Source: Lophius americanus (lineage: Eukaryota; Chordata; Actinopteri; Lophiiformes; Lophiidae). From it: 64,000 nt of DNA. The notes under the pieces were generated by a model that was given only the letters and a program-made list of their open reading frames with translations, made no database searches and was not told where the DNA came from. The stretch covers positions 3,162,001 through 3,226,000 of the forward strand of contig JBBDHG010000043.1 in the NCBI GenBank assembly GCA_037951165.1. Direction: 5' to 3'. The first letter of the stretch is position 1. Every line of letters starts with the position of its first letter. Of this stretch, positions 24,385 to 37,767 are shown piece after piece. The position numbers were made by a program, and so were the translations under genes.

Positions 24385-24950
24385 ACCAGATCCTTCGCGT
24401 TAACGCGATAACTCAAAACCCCTTTTGTGAATCATCTTCAAATTTTATACTCATGTAGACTGTCGTACGAGGAAGAACTGGATTGATTTGGGGAATTGGT
24501 TGTAATATTTCTAACACTAGGGGGAGCACAATCTCAAAGCTTTTTATGGCAATAATTTCTGGGATGTATCATGTTTTTCTTTATTAGTTCATATTTCACT
24601 CCTCAGGGGACGTTTTTGACGAAGTTTTTCAGACAGAACTTCTTACTCCTTGGTGCGATTTTTTCAAACATGCTGCACATGAATAAAAATTGAGGAGATC
24701 TATCATGCATTTATCACGTTTTAATAATTAATACATAATTCAATACAATATTATAATATTTGACTCACTAGGTGGACATTTTTTTTTCTTTTTTTACAAA
24801 TAATACAATCATAACAAATCATACAAAAAATTCATAACTTAACATTTTATTTGAGGAGTTGAATATGGGGGATTGCTTGCGCAACGCAGGGGAATGGGCA
24901 TTATTCTGTGATACACCCTTGCTCTTGGGGACGACAGCGTAGGTCTAGTT
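24385..24950 (-). repeat. Modular dispersed repeat, copy 4 (reverse)
   Basis: A near end-to-end reverse copy. It starts 'agatccttcgcgttaacgcg', includes 'gaggaagaactggattgatt', 'aacactagggggagcaca' and 'ctaggtggac', and ends with 'cttggggacgacagcgtagg'. Both presumed ends of the family are present. Confidence 0.85.
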
Positions 24951-26467
24951 CTGTGAAGCAATTTGGGTTTCATATATTTGAGAAAAATAAAAGATGTTCA
25001 ATGAATTAAGTTCAGTCACTGAAAAGGTATTTTTTCTTTTTTTAAATTCAGAGGCACTTTAAAGACACATCTTTGCTCTTAATGGCAAACTGCTGCTCCG
25101 GTGAAAGCTACCGGTTTGCTTCTTATGAAACAGAGATGGAGACACTGAGGCTGTGGATTCATGAAAACTGACGTTTCTTTATTTCTTTTCTGTCAGAGAC
25201 GATAGCGCTCACTGCTCAGGTTCATAACACTCTTCATCCCCGGTTGTTTCTCTCCCTGTCGAGTCTCCAAAACAATCATTTCTGTTACAGCAGAAGGTTT
25301 TCTCTCATGAAAAGGACTAATTTTTTTACTTTGAATAGCAAATTTGTTCCCCTCGGCTTGAATTACCATCAGACGTTTGCATAACGGAGATCCACTGTCA
25401 TGATCTCACGCCTCCTCTTCGTTTAACCTCCCTCTAACACTTGGCTTTCTCATGGACCTCTCCAAACCTCCTCATTCCCCACCTCTCCACCTGATGCCCT
25501 CATGCTCTCTTCATTTCCCCCTCACTGCCTCCCTGACCCACTCCTCCCACTTATTCCCTGCTGTGGCCACAACCCGCTCCTTATTAAAGAGTGAATGTCA
25601 TTCCTTTTTTTTTTTTTTACCATAAATAACCTCCATTGATTCTTCTGTCCTCCCAGTTGCAAATGTGACATTTACAGCACAAACTGTAACGAGACGAGAT
25701 CATCACATATTTAGTCTTCCTGCCAATCACAAGACAGAAAGAGCAGCTAGAAACACCGTGTCAGGTCATTCTTAGGTAGGAAACTACAGGAGAAATCATT
25801 TCCACTGCCGCCATTAAGTATCTGCACAATTTTCTGTCACACGGATGCAAATGAGTGAAATGTAAATCTTTTTTTTTTTTTTTGGAAACAGTTAGCCTCT
25901 GTTGATTTCCCTATGATAATTTAATGTGTGTGCTCTTCGTTATTGTAGAAAAGGCTGCGGTACCGCTCGATCCACAAATTTCGCACATACATTAATGATA
26001 ACGACACCGAACAAAACGGCAGAGACACGAAGGAAAATTGCTTTCAAAGAAAAGAAGATTTGCATTTCAGATAGCGGCACTGATTTTAGAGTCATTGCCA
26101 ATTTGTTTTGGCAATTTGCGTCCCGCTTTTTGTTCCAGCCCCTCAATCTGGGAGTCAATAAGAATGGATCAAAATCAAATCAGGGCTGATTGCTTTGGCT
26201 CCGTGTCACAGCAGCTCTCTGTATTCTGACACTTGATTTGATTCTCTCTCAGCTTAACAGAACGGTCCATGAGAGTGGACACCAGTGACGGACTGAATGT
26301 AGAACCCAGACTCATCTGGACAGGACATGACCCAGATCATTTATGACACATTCCTTTGGTGAAATTAAAGTCGGGTATTGTTTTGGATTTAAGCTGGGAA
26401 GAAGGATGACCGACCTTTTAGAGTTGTTCCATGGGAAAACTCACAAAATGAGATTTATAGAATTTAA

Positions 26468-26865
26468 CGAGGCCTATGCTGTCGTCCCTATCAGCAACAA
26501 TATATCCCTGAAAAGCCCTCAATCCACTGCGTTGTACAAGCCGTTCCCCTGATTGAACCCCTCAAACTAAATATATCCAATCCAGCCAATTGGGAAATGA
26601 TCGGATACAATTAATGGTAAAAAAAAAAGGAGTTTGTTGGGTTGTTTTTTTATTGCAATAAAGCTGTTATGGTAAATGAAATATGAGAAGTTGCACTAAA
26701 AAATAACAAATACAAGTTGGATCTCCTTGGGGCGGATCATATGAGGTAATTTTGGACTAATTTGGATCAACGGATGAGAAATTATGGCCCAAAAACTATT
26801 CGGATATAAAGCTCCCCCCTAGTGGTGGAAATATGCCACTGACTTTCTGTGATCTAATTAATCTA
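26468..26865 (+). repeat. Modular dispersed repeat, copy 5 (forward)
   Basis: It begins at the 'gcctatgctgtcgtccctat' end, then 'tgcgttgtacaag' and 'ccctgattgaacccctcaaa', and later 'gctcccccctagtggtgga'. It is truncated before the 'ggatctgcggc' end. Confidence 0.8.
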
Positions 26866-27804
26866 AGAAACCAAAAAAAAAAGAATTCCAAAGGCACAAA
26901 ACCGGCATATAGTTGATGAATGTTCACTTCATCAGATATGCCGGAATTCATCTTCAGAATAACCATGGAGACATCGAAGGAAAATTATAGCAAATTCCAT
27001 CCAAATATAATCCATATCCAAATGCACAAAAATGCATCATGGTTAATATTTGTTATGGATGCATCGCCAAGCTCCTCATCCCTGTTGTTGTTTCCCAGCC
27101 ACCTTCCATCTCCCTGAAGGGATGAAAAGCTGCAACAGACAGCCGCCGGCGATGGTAGCGAGCAACCAGCTGTGTTACAACAAGCCACACACAGCGTCTG
27201 TCAGACAACATCGGTCAATCAGGATGCACGGAAACACGTGGGGGAAGGGCGAGGGGTCCGGGTTCTGGATTGAGAGCAATTCCATTCGAAAACGGAGAAG
27301 CTGATAGTGGGAAGGAGAAAGCTGGAGGAAGCGAGCAGAGGTAAAAACCGAAAGTTATAGATGGAGATTGAGATGATGCTTGGCCCGAGGTACCAGGTGA
27401 CATTTACCAACCAGGCCAAGCCGCCGGGGCATGTGGGAGGCGCCAACACAAAAAGCTGGCTGCAAAACGGGAGACCAGAGACTTACAGAGAAAGAGATAG
27501 AGCGGTGAGAAGAGGGGTCGGGTTTTTTGTGCGAGCTGTCACAAGATGTGGGAAAAACTGTTTCGGCTAATTAGAGTCAATGAGGCTAAACGCAAACGGT
27601 TCAGATCCATGGGAAAAATCTAAATACAGAAGTTCAAGCGGAGGTCAGAGGGAAGAATTTGGGTTCAGAAGATACCAGCGAGGTTTTTTTTTGCGTGCGT
27701 TTGGTTGCAGCAACACAAATTAGACTCGGTCAAAAATAACAGTAACAGCCTGCAGCAGGGCGGGAAAATAGGTCCATATCTATGGACCTCTATCTATCAC
27801 TTTG

Positions 27805-27862
27805 AGATTTGATCCAAATGTAAAGTGCATTATAAATTAAATGTATTATTATTATTATTATA
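27805..27862 (+). repeat. L2-like LINE 3' end with (ATT)n tail
   Basis: The phrase 'gtaaagtgcattataaatta' is followed by a run of att units, the usual terminal arrangement of fish L2-type copies. No more of the element is recognisable. Confidence 0.6.
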
Positions 27863-29159
27863 TCTGAAACCCCAAAATCTGGATCCAATGCCACGATCAG
27901 CAAAACTTGAGTTAAATGTCCCAATACATCTAAGCCACTCACAGGAAATGTAATTCAGTACTTAAAAAAAACAAACATCATTTTTGAGTTGCATTGTTTG
28001 ATTTTCTTTTTTCTCACGCCGCCACTGTGGTCGTTTTTCCCAACATCAAGGACGAAGACATCAGGGGCCGACCACAGATCACGCATCCCACATTTGCACT
28101 CCAGACGCTCGGCACATACTCAGTGTCTTTTTTGTTGTTTGTTGGATGTTGACATCTTGTTAGTATGTGCAAACATCTTCCTCACTTATTACATTTAGCT
28201 GTTTAAAATATGGCTTTTTGGCTGGCAGGCTCCGGTGTCACACATGCAATGCTATAAGTCATATAGAATAGAATCGTAAAGCTGCAGTTGAATCATGCAT
28301 GTTTAGAGGTAAAACATCTAAATGCCATTAACTTTAAAAGTGTCTCTTAAAGGTAAAGTGTTTTTTTGGGGACTCTATATAAAAAAATGGGATATGATAT
28401 CCATTTCAATGTTTTTGTTAGTGTATAATCAGCTGAAAATAAGATTTATTCAATGATTATTAAAGAATAATTCTCGCCATGTTGGTTCAGAGAAATCAGA
28501 ACAGAAAAAAGGAACTTTCTAGAAAAAACGAATGGCTCTAAAGAAGAATTTTCTCAGTATTCATTTGCATTGGCAATAAGACGACGACGACGAAAAAAAC
28601 GCTTCCTCTCTAAGAAGAAAATAATGAATGAAGTTGTTGTTGGGCAACTGTTTTTGTGAGTTTTTGAATTTTGAGAAACCGTATTTTTACAAATGACTGG
28701 TCATACTTTGATTAAGCATAGGAAAACACAACAGAGTGAAACCTCACCATCAAAGATGGGAAAAGAGCAGCAACACGTCAGACCACAACCGAAAACCCAA
28801 AATAAAACCATTGTTACATCCTTTTCCAAATGGAAATCCACATAGGGTTTTCAGACTGACACTGAACTTGACTATTTAGATTGCGTATCAACCTAAATAC
28901 ATTTCTATTATCAAAAAAAAAAATTATTAGATTTAAAAAATCTACCCAGTGTTTGACTCTAAAAACAGACAAGAAAATATTTCCCCGTAGGCTGCCTGCC
29001 TATAAGACGTAACGCTTCTAATGTTAGTAACTGTTAAATGTGAACATTTATTTCATTCTAAGGCATAACTCAGTTTCGCTTGAGCTTCATCATAGCATCA
29101 CCATGCTAAAAGGAAGGCCACAATGCTGAACAAATAACATATTAAAAACTAGAAAGCCA

Positions 29160-29490
29160 AACACCGCCAAGGCACAACAGTATCCAATGTGAGGTCATGA
29201 TGTTACGTTACCAAATTTAAATGATTTCTAGGATATGCCAAATCTACCTCGGGATAAGATTTTATGCAAATCCGTCCAGTAATTTATGAGCTATTGCAAA
29301 AAAAATATCCCAAAAGTTCCCTATCTTTAAAAGGTTAAAAAGAGTTTATTATGACATCATGTCGTGAGGTCATTACGCAACATCACCAAAATGTATTCAT
29401 CTCTAGCTCAAGCCCAAACCTACTTCTGGGTGAAATTTAATTTAAATCTGTCTTGTAGTTTTTCTGTGATTTTGCTAACAAACAGTCAGA
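29160..29490 (+). repeat. Retroelement-like repeat with 'aaatccgtccagtaattt' motif
   Basis: The segment contains 'atgcaaatccgtccagtaat', then a diverged second version ('aatttaaatctgtcttgtag'), and ends in 'gctaacaaacagtcagacac'. This matches the 3' ends of fish SINE/RTE-type repeats that finish in acaaacagac runs. Two versions in tandem suggest either internal repetition or two insertions. Confidence 0.5.
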
Positions 29491-31030
29491 CACACAGACA
29501 AAGATAAAATATTACTACCTCCAAAACAGAGGTTATAATATTTGTTATCTTACATTGGAAATTTGACCTATCGCTTTACAGAGTAAATAACTAAAGGCAA
29601 TCTCTAAATATATATGGGGAGCTACTTGATGTATTCATAGACGATGACATCATTGATTCTTGGATAGGGAGGGGTGAGCTGAGGTGCACAATAAGTTACC
29701 ATCAACTACATACCAAGAAAGTTTACACACTGCATCTTATATATACATATATATAGACATATATCTTGTGCTCATAAACTACACTTTGTCTTGGAATGGG
29801 ATGGATTCCTCTGATGATGCTAGAAGGTGCTAGCCAGTTCATCAAAGCGGGCCAGGTCTATCTCTAGTGGAACAGGAACCAGCAGCCATCCAGACTCAGT
29901 GACTGGAGAAGGAGGTGATATTCCAGATCAAACATGGCGGCGTTAGGTTTTCTGACATACAAGACCTCTAAAACAAGTACAAATTGAAATGACCTTTCAT
30001 GGTTCTTAGAAGAAAAACATGACGATGTTATATCTGTGGGTTTGTGTGACGCTTGCGAGTGACTCTGATTATCCCACTGAGACATTTTCACGAGTCACGT
30101 GACACTAATAAAGCGAGCATGACGCTTGTCAGGATCTGCGTCACATCCAGCGTAAACGCAGCATCTGTCCACATAGATGTCCTCCTCTATATTTTACGCT
30201 ATTAAGAAGACATCAATACATTTTACTGTGCAATTGACTTTTGTGACGAATGGATAATGTGATAAATTGAATTATTCAATTAGACTATAAAGAAAAATGC
30301 TAATAAAGGAATTTGAGAGTATTTGACAGTAAAGATGCCAGACTTCTGAGTCTGAGAAAGAAATATGTTAGGCATTAAAATTGTGATTTTAAAAAGATTT
30401 TCATGTTAATGTTCACTGAGCTTTGACTAGTAAAATTAAATTAGAGTTTAGGAAATAGATTAAAGTCTGCTCTATCAACATTCTTAAATATTCTGTACTG
30501 ACTCAGTTTTGAATCAACACACCTTGTTTAATTTTTGGCATTTCTGTCATGTTTTAAGGCTCATTACTTTCTTTCAGTGTCTAGACTTTGATGCACATAT
30601 TAAGAATTCTAGCCAAGTAAAACTGGCTGATCCCACTGGCAGTTGTAGTAAAATACTTGGCTTCTTTCTAGGATGCCTGCTTTTAGAGTGGAGGCTATAG
30701 GAAAGCACTTTTTTCACCCTCAACCACACCAGCCTAAATATTTAAAAACAGAATATTCGACCCAATCCGTGAGAATATAGTTGGAAAGAAGAAAAGGCAG
30801 CACAGAAACTCTGTGCATATATGTGGCCCAGTAAACAACGGTTAGTCCAAGTCCATGGTTCCCCACATTTGTGTCTGGAGCATCATGACAGTATCTATGT
30901 GTTTTATTTAACATCTTAATTATTCATTAGTTTATAATGCCCAATTAGGTCCTCTATTACTTTTTCTTGCTATGCAGGAAGATAAAGAGATACTGAAGGC
31001 AATTATAGCACAAACAAACTGTGGAGACAC

Positions 31031-31360
31031 ACTGATCAGCTGGAACATAATAACCAGTGGCAGGTGAACTCGGTATAACATTGATTATCTCGTTACCATG
31101 GCACCTGTCAGTGGGTGGGATATATATTTGGCAGCAATATGTCCCGTAGTTCATGTGTTGGAAGCAGGAAAATGAGACATTAGAATAAGAGAGCATTTAA
31201 AAAGGGCCAAAATGTGGTCAGAGCATCTCCAGAATTGCAGGTATTGTGCGGTGTTACCGGCCTGCAGTGGGTAGTACCCAAAGAAAGTCTAAAGAAGCAA
31301 AACTGCTGAACCAGTAACAGGGTTACTGGAGCCCAGACTCATTGTTGGGAGCGAGAACAA
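31031..31360 (+). mobile_element. 5' part of a degraded Tc1-like transposon
   Basis: It begins 'ctgatcagctggaacataat' (terminal region) and includes 'atggcacctgtcagtgggtg', 'gttggaagcaggaaaatgag', 'gtcagagcatctccagaatt' and 'ggtgttaccggcctgcagtg'. These correspond in order to the terminal repeat, 5' leader and start of the transposase helix-turn-helix region of a very common fish Tc1 element. The frame is broken and the catalytic part is absent. A fragment of the same family lies reversed at 53.44-53.58 kb. Confidence 0.85.
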
Positions 31361-31434
31361 AGCGCTGAGAACGTTATCAGGGGTTCTGATAGGAAAGTGT
31401 CACACATGGTGCATCCCACAGTCGTTTTGATAGC

Positions 31435-31536
31435 AAAACTAATGAGTAAGGGGCCAAGGACGAAACCCTGGGGGCAACCAAAGGTCAAAGGGGCCGCTGA
31501 GGAGGAAGCATTAATCATGGCTACCAAGAAAGTCCT
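31435..31536 (-). pseudogene. L2-type LINE reverse transcriptase fragment
   Basis: The minus strand reads RTFLVAMINASSSAAPL, then TFGCPQGFVLGPLLISF. This matches the segment of the reverse transcriptase domain that carries GVPQGS.LGPLLF in L2-type LINEs. The catalytic FADD box is not seen and the preceding sequence is unreadable. It abuts the Tc1 fragment, so the two are nested or juxtaposed insertions. Confidence 0.8.
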
Positions 31537-33704
31537 TTTCTGATAAGCAGGATTTTTTTGAGGGGGCATATTTAAGCATGTGGGGACTTAATAAACAGAA
31601 TCATATAACTTGGTAAAATCAGAAAACGTCCAATAAGGATCAAATCGTTTTTTTTAAAAACATGTGTTACCAAAATGTTGAGCTAATCTAATTAAAGCTG
31701 ATTGTTTATCAGGAAATGAATCATTTAATTATTATTATTATCATTTTTTAATTTAAAGATATTAATAAATTAATAAAGGACTTCTATGATATATAATATA
31801 CAAATGTTTTTTTTCCTTTGGCGAAGACAGTAAAGGATTATTCTTATGGCTGTATGTATGTAGCCATAACAATAGATGTAGAGCGCAGATAGACTGGTAA
31901 ACCTTTGATCTGTATTATGATGTCCGCTGATGCTTGTGCCGTCGGCACATCAGCTGCTAAGAGCTAATTAAGAAGTCAAATTTATGCAAATAAAAGAGAA
32001 GTGAAAATGAGTTTAATCGTGCATCAGGTTGTATTTGTAATCATTTTCTTTTTGTTTACAGTATCTGTGATTGGTTCCAATTCTTTAGAAAAATTGATTA
32101 TTGTGATTTCCACCTTGAGAAACCTCTCGCCACATTCTCCCGGCAAATTCTGCTAAAGCTCGTACGCGTGATGAAGTTCATTTATTTCAGGGAGCCGCAG
32201 AACATCACGGGGAAAGGCAATGGAGGAACAAAGGCTCTCTGAAAAACGAGACGGCTGGTGCCAATCAGGAAGCGGCTTCTGTAATGTAGCAGGAGAGCTG
32301 ATTCAGTTCGGATCTCCACTCTTCCTTCCAGGCACAAATCCAGAGGTTCATTGTTAAACTATGAAAGAATCAGCAGAGGAAGAAAGCGAGGAGGAAAAAA
32401 AAAAAAAAAAATCATATGCTGTCCCCTCGGGGCGAGCGAGTGCCTGCACTAAAAATATTCCAAAATTCTCAATCACACTCTGTCCTGCTGTGCCTCAATG
32501 CAGCAGCTTTAGAAGTTAAAAGGCATGCAGGAATTAACACAAAGAAATAGGCCGCCGTATGGAACCCGCCCTCCCTCCCACCCTCTTGCTCCTCCTCCTC
32601 TCCTCCTCCGCCCCATCCTCCAACCACTGGCTGCCTTAAATGGAATTAATCTGTCTGCGATATGTGATTTCTGTGTTTTATTTTCCTTCCCTGTACCATT
32701 TTGTGCGAAATGGAACGCGGCGAACCGCCCCCAGAGGGCTGCTGATGCGTGTGTGCATGATTCACGGGGCGATAAATATTAAGTATAAATAAAACCGTCT
32801 TTGCCGGCCCTCTGATCCCCTCAGTTAAGATGAGTAAATAAGGAATGGTTTCAATTAGGCGGAGGGAACACAGCCGCCGGTGGCTTCTTAAGTTGGCTTT
32901 AATTGCTGCGCGAGCTGCTAATAATCTCAACCAGAGGCCTCTAAATACACTCACTGTACATTTATTTATTACAGAACATTTTATTCATCACGCCGTCCCC
33001 ACAGCTAAGTGCCGCCCGGCGCCGGAGCATATGATCTTGTCAGGATGTTTACTATGGATCTATGCCCCTGAAATCGTGTTTTCCGAGGAGAATGTCTTTG
33101 TTTGCATAGATGAGCGATTTACAACTGACGCCGAAGTTTTTTACTGCGAACATTCAGGCCTTTGAAGGAGTCTGCGTCTGATCAGACGAGCAATCTGGTA
33201 AACATTACATGGCAAACTGGCGGCCAATTACTTCATCCCGAATTTTTGTTTACCCTGGAAGTGAATTCTCGCACGGAGAGGAAGCCCTAAACTCACAGGA
33301 ACAAATCGCTTTGTGGCAAATAATGAGAAAAAAAAAAAAAAAAATGAACCTTCTGGCTGACAGCCAACAAATTGGTTTTCTGGAAAATTATGTTGGAGCA
33401 GAGTCATCAAATAGATGCTGCCATTACATTAAATAGAGAGCAGGAGGAGAGTGGGTGTGGGTGGGGGGACATGAAAGGACGATGGTGGTCGGATTATAGG
33501 CGTGTAGGAACAATAGCGCTTCTTCTTAAAGTGAAAAGCGTGACTTATGTCTTGATGGAGATGGATTCGATTATCCACACAGGATCATATTCTCTCTGCT
33601 TGTTTTCATCACGTCCACATCTGAGATTGACGTTCCAAACGTGTTCTTTACCATGAAAATAGAATCCATCTCATGTCAAGTTCATCTCAGCCTCCACTGT
33701 CATC

Positions 33705-34150
33705 TCCAACTGCAAGGGTATGTCCCCGAAAAGACCCCAATCCTCTGCATTGCACAAGCAATCCATATGATAGAATTCCTCAAATCAAATGAGAATGTCT
33801 GGAAAACTGTTATTTGTAATAAAAATGCTCCCCCTAGTGAGTAAAATACGAACTTTTTCAGTAATATATGATATATGCAAGTTTGATCTCCTGGATTCTA
33901 TTCCTATGCAACAAGTTTGGACAAAATCGCACCAATGTTTAGAAAGTTACTTCTGAACACAGTGGTTTTTCATTAAAAAAAAGCTGTACTAGTGAGTAAA
34001 ATATAATATTTGCAAATTACATCTCCTTGAGTGAAATCCTTGTGGACCAAATTCGGACTAAAGTGGACCAACGTTTTAGAAATATGACCTGAAAAAGTCT
34101 GGAGAAAACAGCTAACCCCTGGTGGCAGAAATGTGCAACTGACATTTAAA
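33705..34150 (+). repeat. Modular dispersed repeat, copy 6 (forward)
   Basis: It starts 'tgcaagggtatgtccccgaa' and 'ctgcattgcacaagcaatcc'. Two consecutive modules follow, each with a 'ctagtgagtaaaata' phrase (near 33834 and 33990) and an 'accaa...tttagaaa' phrase. It ends near 'aatgtgcaactgacattt'. Confidence 0.8.
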
Positions 34151-34339
34151 AAAAATGGCAGTTGCACATCAGAGTTACGTCAGTTACCGCAATGACGGAC
34201 GCAGTGATGATCCCATCAAATCCCAGTAAAGAGTGAAGGAGGAATGAATTTGAGGCCATTTATTTGAATAATTACAAAAATCACTAGCAGATTTTAAAAT
34301 TCTTCATATGCTGTGAGGAAGAGTTTCCAGTGAGAGACT

Positions 34340-34415
34340 GTGTTGTGTTTTGTGTGTGTGTTCAAAGAAAGAGAAGAGCGGAGGGAGTGTGTTTGTGTGT
34401 GTGTGCGTGTGTGTT
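34340..34415. repeat. Interrupted GT-rich microsatellite
   Basis: Two blocks of tg/gtgt units are separated by about 35 bp of GA-rich sequence. The long minus-strand frame across it is low-complexity and not a gene. Confidence 0.75.
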
Positions 34416-34888
34416 AACAAGGCCCGTCTGGCACTGGATTCGGTGTGAAGATGTAAACATGCAATTTGAATATGCAAGCAGGAGAGAGTTCGTCTAAGGA
34501 GCAGAATAGATGATAAACAAGGTTTGTTTTCCGTTGTTGACCCACCACACGCTCCCTCACACATATTTATCTGACTTATCACATTGAATAAGCAGCTGCC
34601 CTCTCTGAAAAAAATCCAAATATAACTTAACACACGTAGAGAAGATAATACAAAAGGAATGAAGCGAACAGAGGAGAGGAAATGAGAGAAAAAAAGAGTG
34701 CTGATGGTATTTTGGATAAGTGGGAGAGAGAACTTGGAGAGGAAGGGCTCTGACATTTTTGCATGACTGATAATATTCTTAAAAATAACTCAAACAAACA
34801 CAGCGATGACTAATGAAAGGGTTAAGAGCAAGACAAAGGCTCTGCTCGTCACACAGTATGTGTCACCCTGAGATCCCACCCACACATA

Positions 34889-35935
34889 CCAGGCTGTTAA
34901 AAAGTATTGGACCCCCTCCTGATTTCTCTGCTATTTCTGAAAGAATCTGGTATTAGACTGCGTCGGATCTTCAAACAAAATCCAACACAGAGCGTTGGAA
35001 AAGTGCATGTTTCAAATGATGAGAAACTACTTCGCCTCCCACAATCTTATATCTGGATTTAGCAGCAACAGCTGCAACCAAACACCTCTGATAGCTGGAG
35101 ATCAGGCTCTGACATCCCTGCGGTGGAATTTTGGTCCGCTCCAGTTAATAATAATAATAATACATTTAATTTATAATGCACTTTACATTTTTCAAAACTG
35201 CTCTAGCTCCGCCACATTGGAGGGTTCGTGAGCAGGAACTGATCTTTCCAAGTTCCCCTTTGACAAGGCCACTCTTAATTACTATTGAGTCAATGAGATT
35301 TGGACTTCTTCTTCAGCTCGGGATCATCGTCCCACTGCATGACCCAGTTTTGAGCTTCAGTGCACAGACTGATGATCTGACATTCTTCCTCAGAATTTTC
35401 TGGTACAGAGCAGACTTCATGTTTCCCCCAATTGTGGCGATTCAAACTGGCCTTGAAGCAGCCAAGTGTCCTGCTGACATCACTCTGCCTCCTCAACCAT
35501 AGCTCGAATGTTTTGTTGTGTTTGTTGCTGTTTTTTGTAGAATGTTGACGTTGTTTTGCACCACATGTAACTGGACCATCAGCTGATACATCATTCTCTG
35601 AGGGTCCTTTGTGTTTTCTTCAGTGGTCTCGCAACCTTCCCATGGAGGTTTGAAAACTTTCTATGGAGGTTCTCTCATGATTTTTTTGATCTAATTGGTG
35701 TTCATTTGATCAAACATGGCTGGTGGTGATCAGGTACGGGTGTGTCTAGTCTAGTAGGATGGAAATACTTTTTCACGCAAGACCAGTTGAAATGAAATGA
35801 ACTTATTCAATCAATAAATACTGTATTTATTTGAAACTTACATTTTGTTTTTACTCGGGTTGCCCGAGAGGATCCAACACAGTTTAACGTAGAAAGAACA
35901 GAGGAGGAGGGTTCAAACACTTTTTGACAGCCCGG
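34889..35935. mobile_element. Tc1/mariner-like element with TA target duplications (1047 bp)
   Basis: The left end 'ccaggctgttaaaaagtatt' is the imperfect inverted repeat of the right end (reverse complement 'ccgggctgtcaaaaagtgtt'). Each end is bounded by TA (34887-34888 and 35936-35937), as expected for Tc1/mariner insertion. The internal sequence resembles a repeat common in fish ('gcagcaacagctgcaaccaa', 'ctgcatgacccagtt'). No intact transposase frame exists. A reverse-oriented L2-like tail sits inside it at about 35145-35200, so the Tc1-like copy is older than that insertion. Confidence 0.75.
35145..35200 (-). repeat. L2-like 3' tail, reversed, nested in the Tc1-like element
   Basis: Plus-strand 'taataataataata' is followed by 'tttataatgcactttacatt', the reverse complement of the tail seen at 27.8 kb. 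It interrupts the Tc1-like element. Confidence 0.6.
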
Positions 35936-37767
35936 TAAAAGAAATGTACGTAAAGAAAATATAATTCAGAATGTTCAGTTAGAGAGAAAACTGCTGGTCT
36001 GATGAATGTTCTGATACCAGAACCTGGCAGAACGATTCTAAGTAGATGTTTTTCACATCAGAAGCAATAATGTTACCTTGTCAGTTTGGAGGATATCAGA
36101 GAGATGAATGGCTGTGATAAAGCTCACGTGTTTAATTGGCCACCAGTGGATACATTTGTACCAATTAAATAAAAAGCAGAACAAGTGGCGGAAAATGGAC
36201 TCAGCGGTGTTCTGAGGCCATCAAATAAACTGCGACATGTGTTTATTTGACACTTTCTAAATTCACTTTTCTCTTCCACTTGGTATCCTTAGACAGGTTT
36301 TGTGTCTTGCTTTAATTGTAGCAATGCTGCCACCAGTGGTTTCTGGTGGAACTGCATCATTTTGTCAGATTCCTTTGTAAATTTTCATTAAACCTGCACA
36401 TGTTTAAAAAATAATTGTTAATAGAAGACTCCGTCCTTATCCGTATCTGTGAACAAAGATGAGCCTTTGGTTGAAAATCTGTGAGTGTATTGTCTCTTTG
36501 TCACTGGACAATCAGCAAACACTGCTCCACCGCTTCATGACGTCATGATGCAATGTGAAGATCCTGTGTGTGGTATGGAAAGACAATTTCATCTGACTAG
36601 AATGCGTCTGAAACCATTTCCCGGTTGTTGCCTGGTCTGATGCTGTTTGGGTGTTTCTACACCCGCTGGTTTAAGATCCATAGAGTAAATCCCTTTTCAT
36701 CTGTGAAGCTGCCTGAATCCTTCAAAAGGCTTGTAAAAAGAAACATCCAGTCGCAACATCCCGCTGTATCTGATCAAGAGCGTTTTTTTTTTAATTTTCA
36801 TATTGAATAAGAAGCACAGTGAGACTCCATGCGTGCTCTGTGAACTTTCTGTGGATAACTCCCGGTTCCCATGAATAATAAAAGAGGAAATATTCCCCAA
36901 CTTTTGAATTGAAACCCTTCCTCTGACACTTGCTCACTTCCCCTTTTAAACCCCTCCGCCATGTGAGCACCTCTGAGCTGCAGCCTGCCGCATTTCCATC
37001 ACTCAACACACTTAAAAATAAATGAGTAAATATGAAATTAATAAGCTGAAAGATTGGAGCGCCGAGGCTCTGCGCACACACAGGCGCCACACTCCGCCTC
37101 TGGGAAAAATGATTCGACGCATTTGCATGGGGGAGAAAATAGCCTGGCATATATTATCCCCCCCGCCGGAGCTGATTTCTGATCCCGCTGTTCCCATCCA
37201 CCATACTTCTCATTCAGCGTAACATCCTGACCTCATCACCATTAAAGAATTGTTTGTTTCTGCTAATCCTAATGGCGTGATTACCAGCTGACGTCTTCAC
37301 GCTGCTGCACGTCATCCCTAGATCTCAGTGTCTCTCAGCGATGAAGAGGAGTCGATGACGAGGCTGGTGTGCCATTTGAGATTTATATTTGGGCACATGA
37401 CTAGGAAATGTTCTGCGGCTCAGGAATGGAAGAAGTACATTTAATCATATTGGGTTAAACTCAGACTTATGTCCGTTTAATTTTATTGGGTAATAAAAAA
37501 AAGAAAAAGAATGGATCACATGACTGCTTCCCTGTGAATAGGGTTGCTTGTAGTGATACACCAAACACAGAATGTTATCCTGACTGCAGTTTCTCAGCTC
37601 TATATAGTATCTTTTAGAGTCTTTCAAGCAATTGTTTCAGTTTTCAGCCCATGATTTCAAACCATGTCAAAATTTTACATCAGGCCCAGGCTTACATTTG
37701 CATTTCAAAGTGCCTACTCAATAGATTCCTTACAGAGAAGACAGAAGCTCCACATGTTCTTCAAACT

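Noticed and set aside
34304..34756. 150-codon minus-strand frame
   Set aside because: It is composed of Ser/Leu/Thr-His low complexity, partly from a GT microsatellite. No domain and no splice context.
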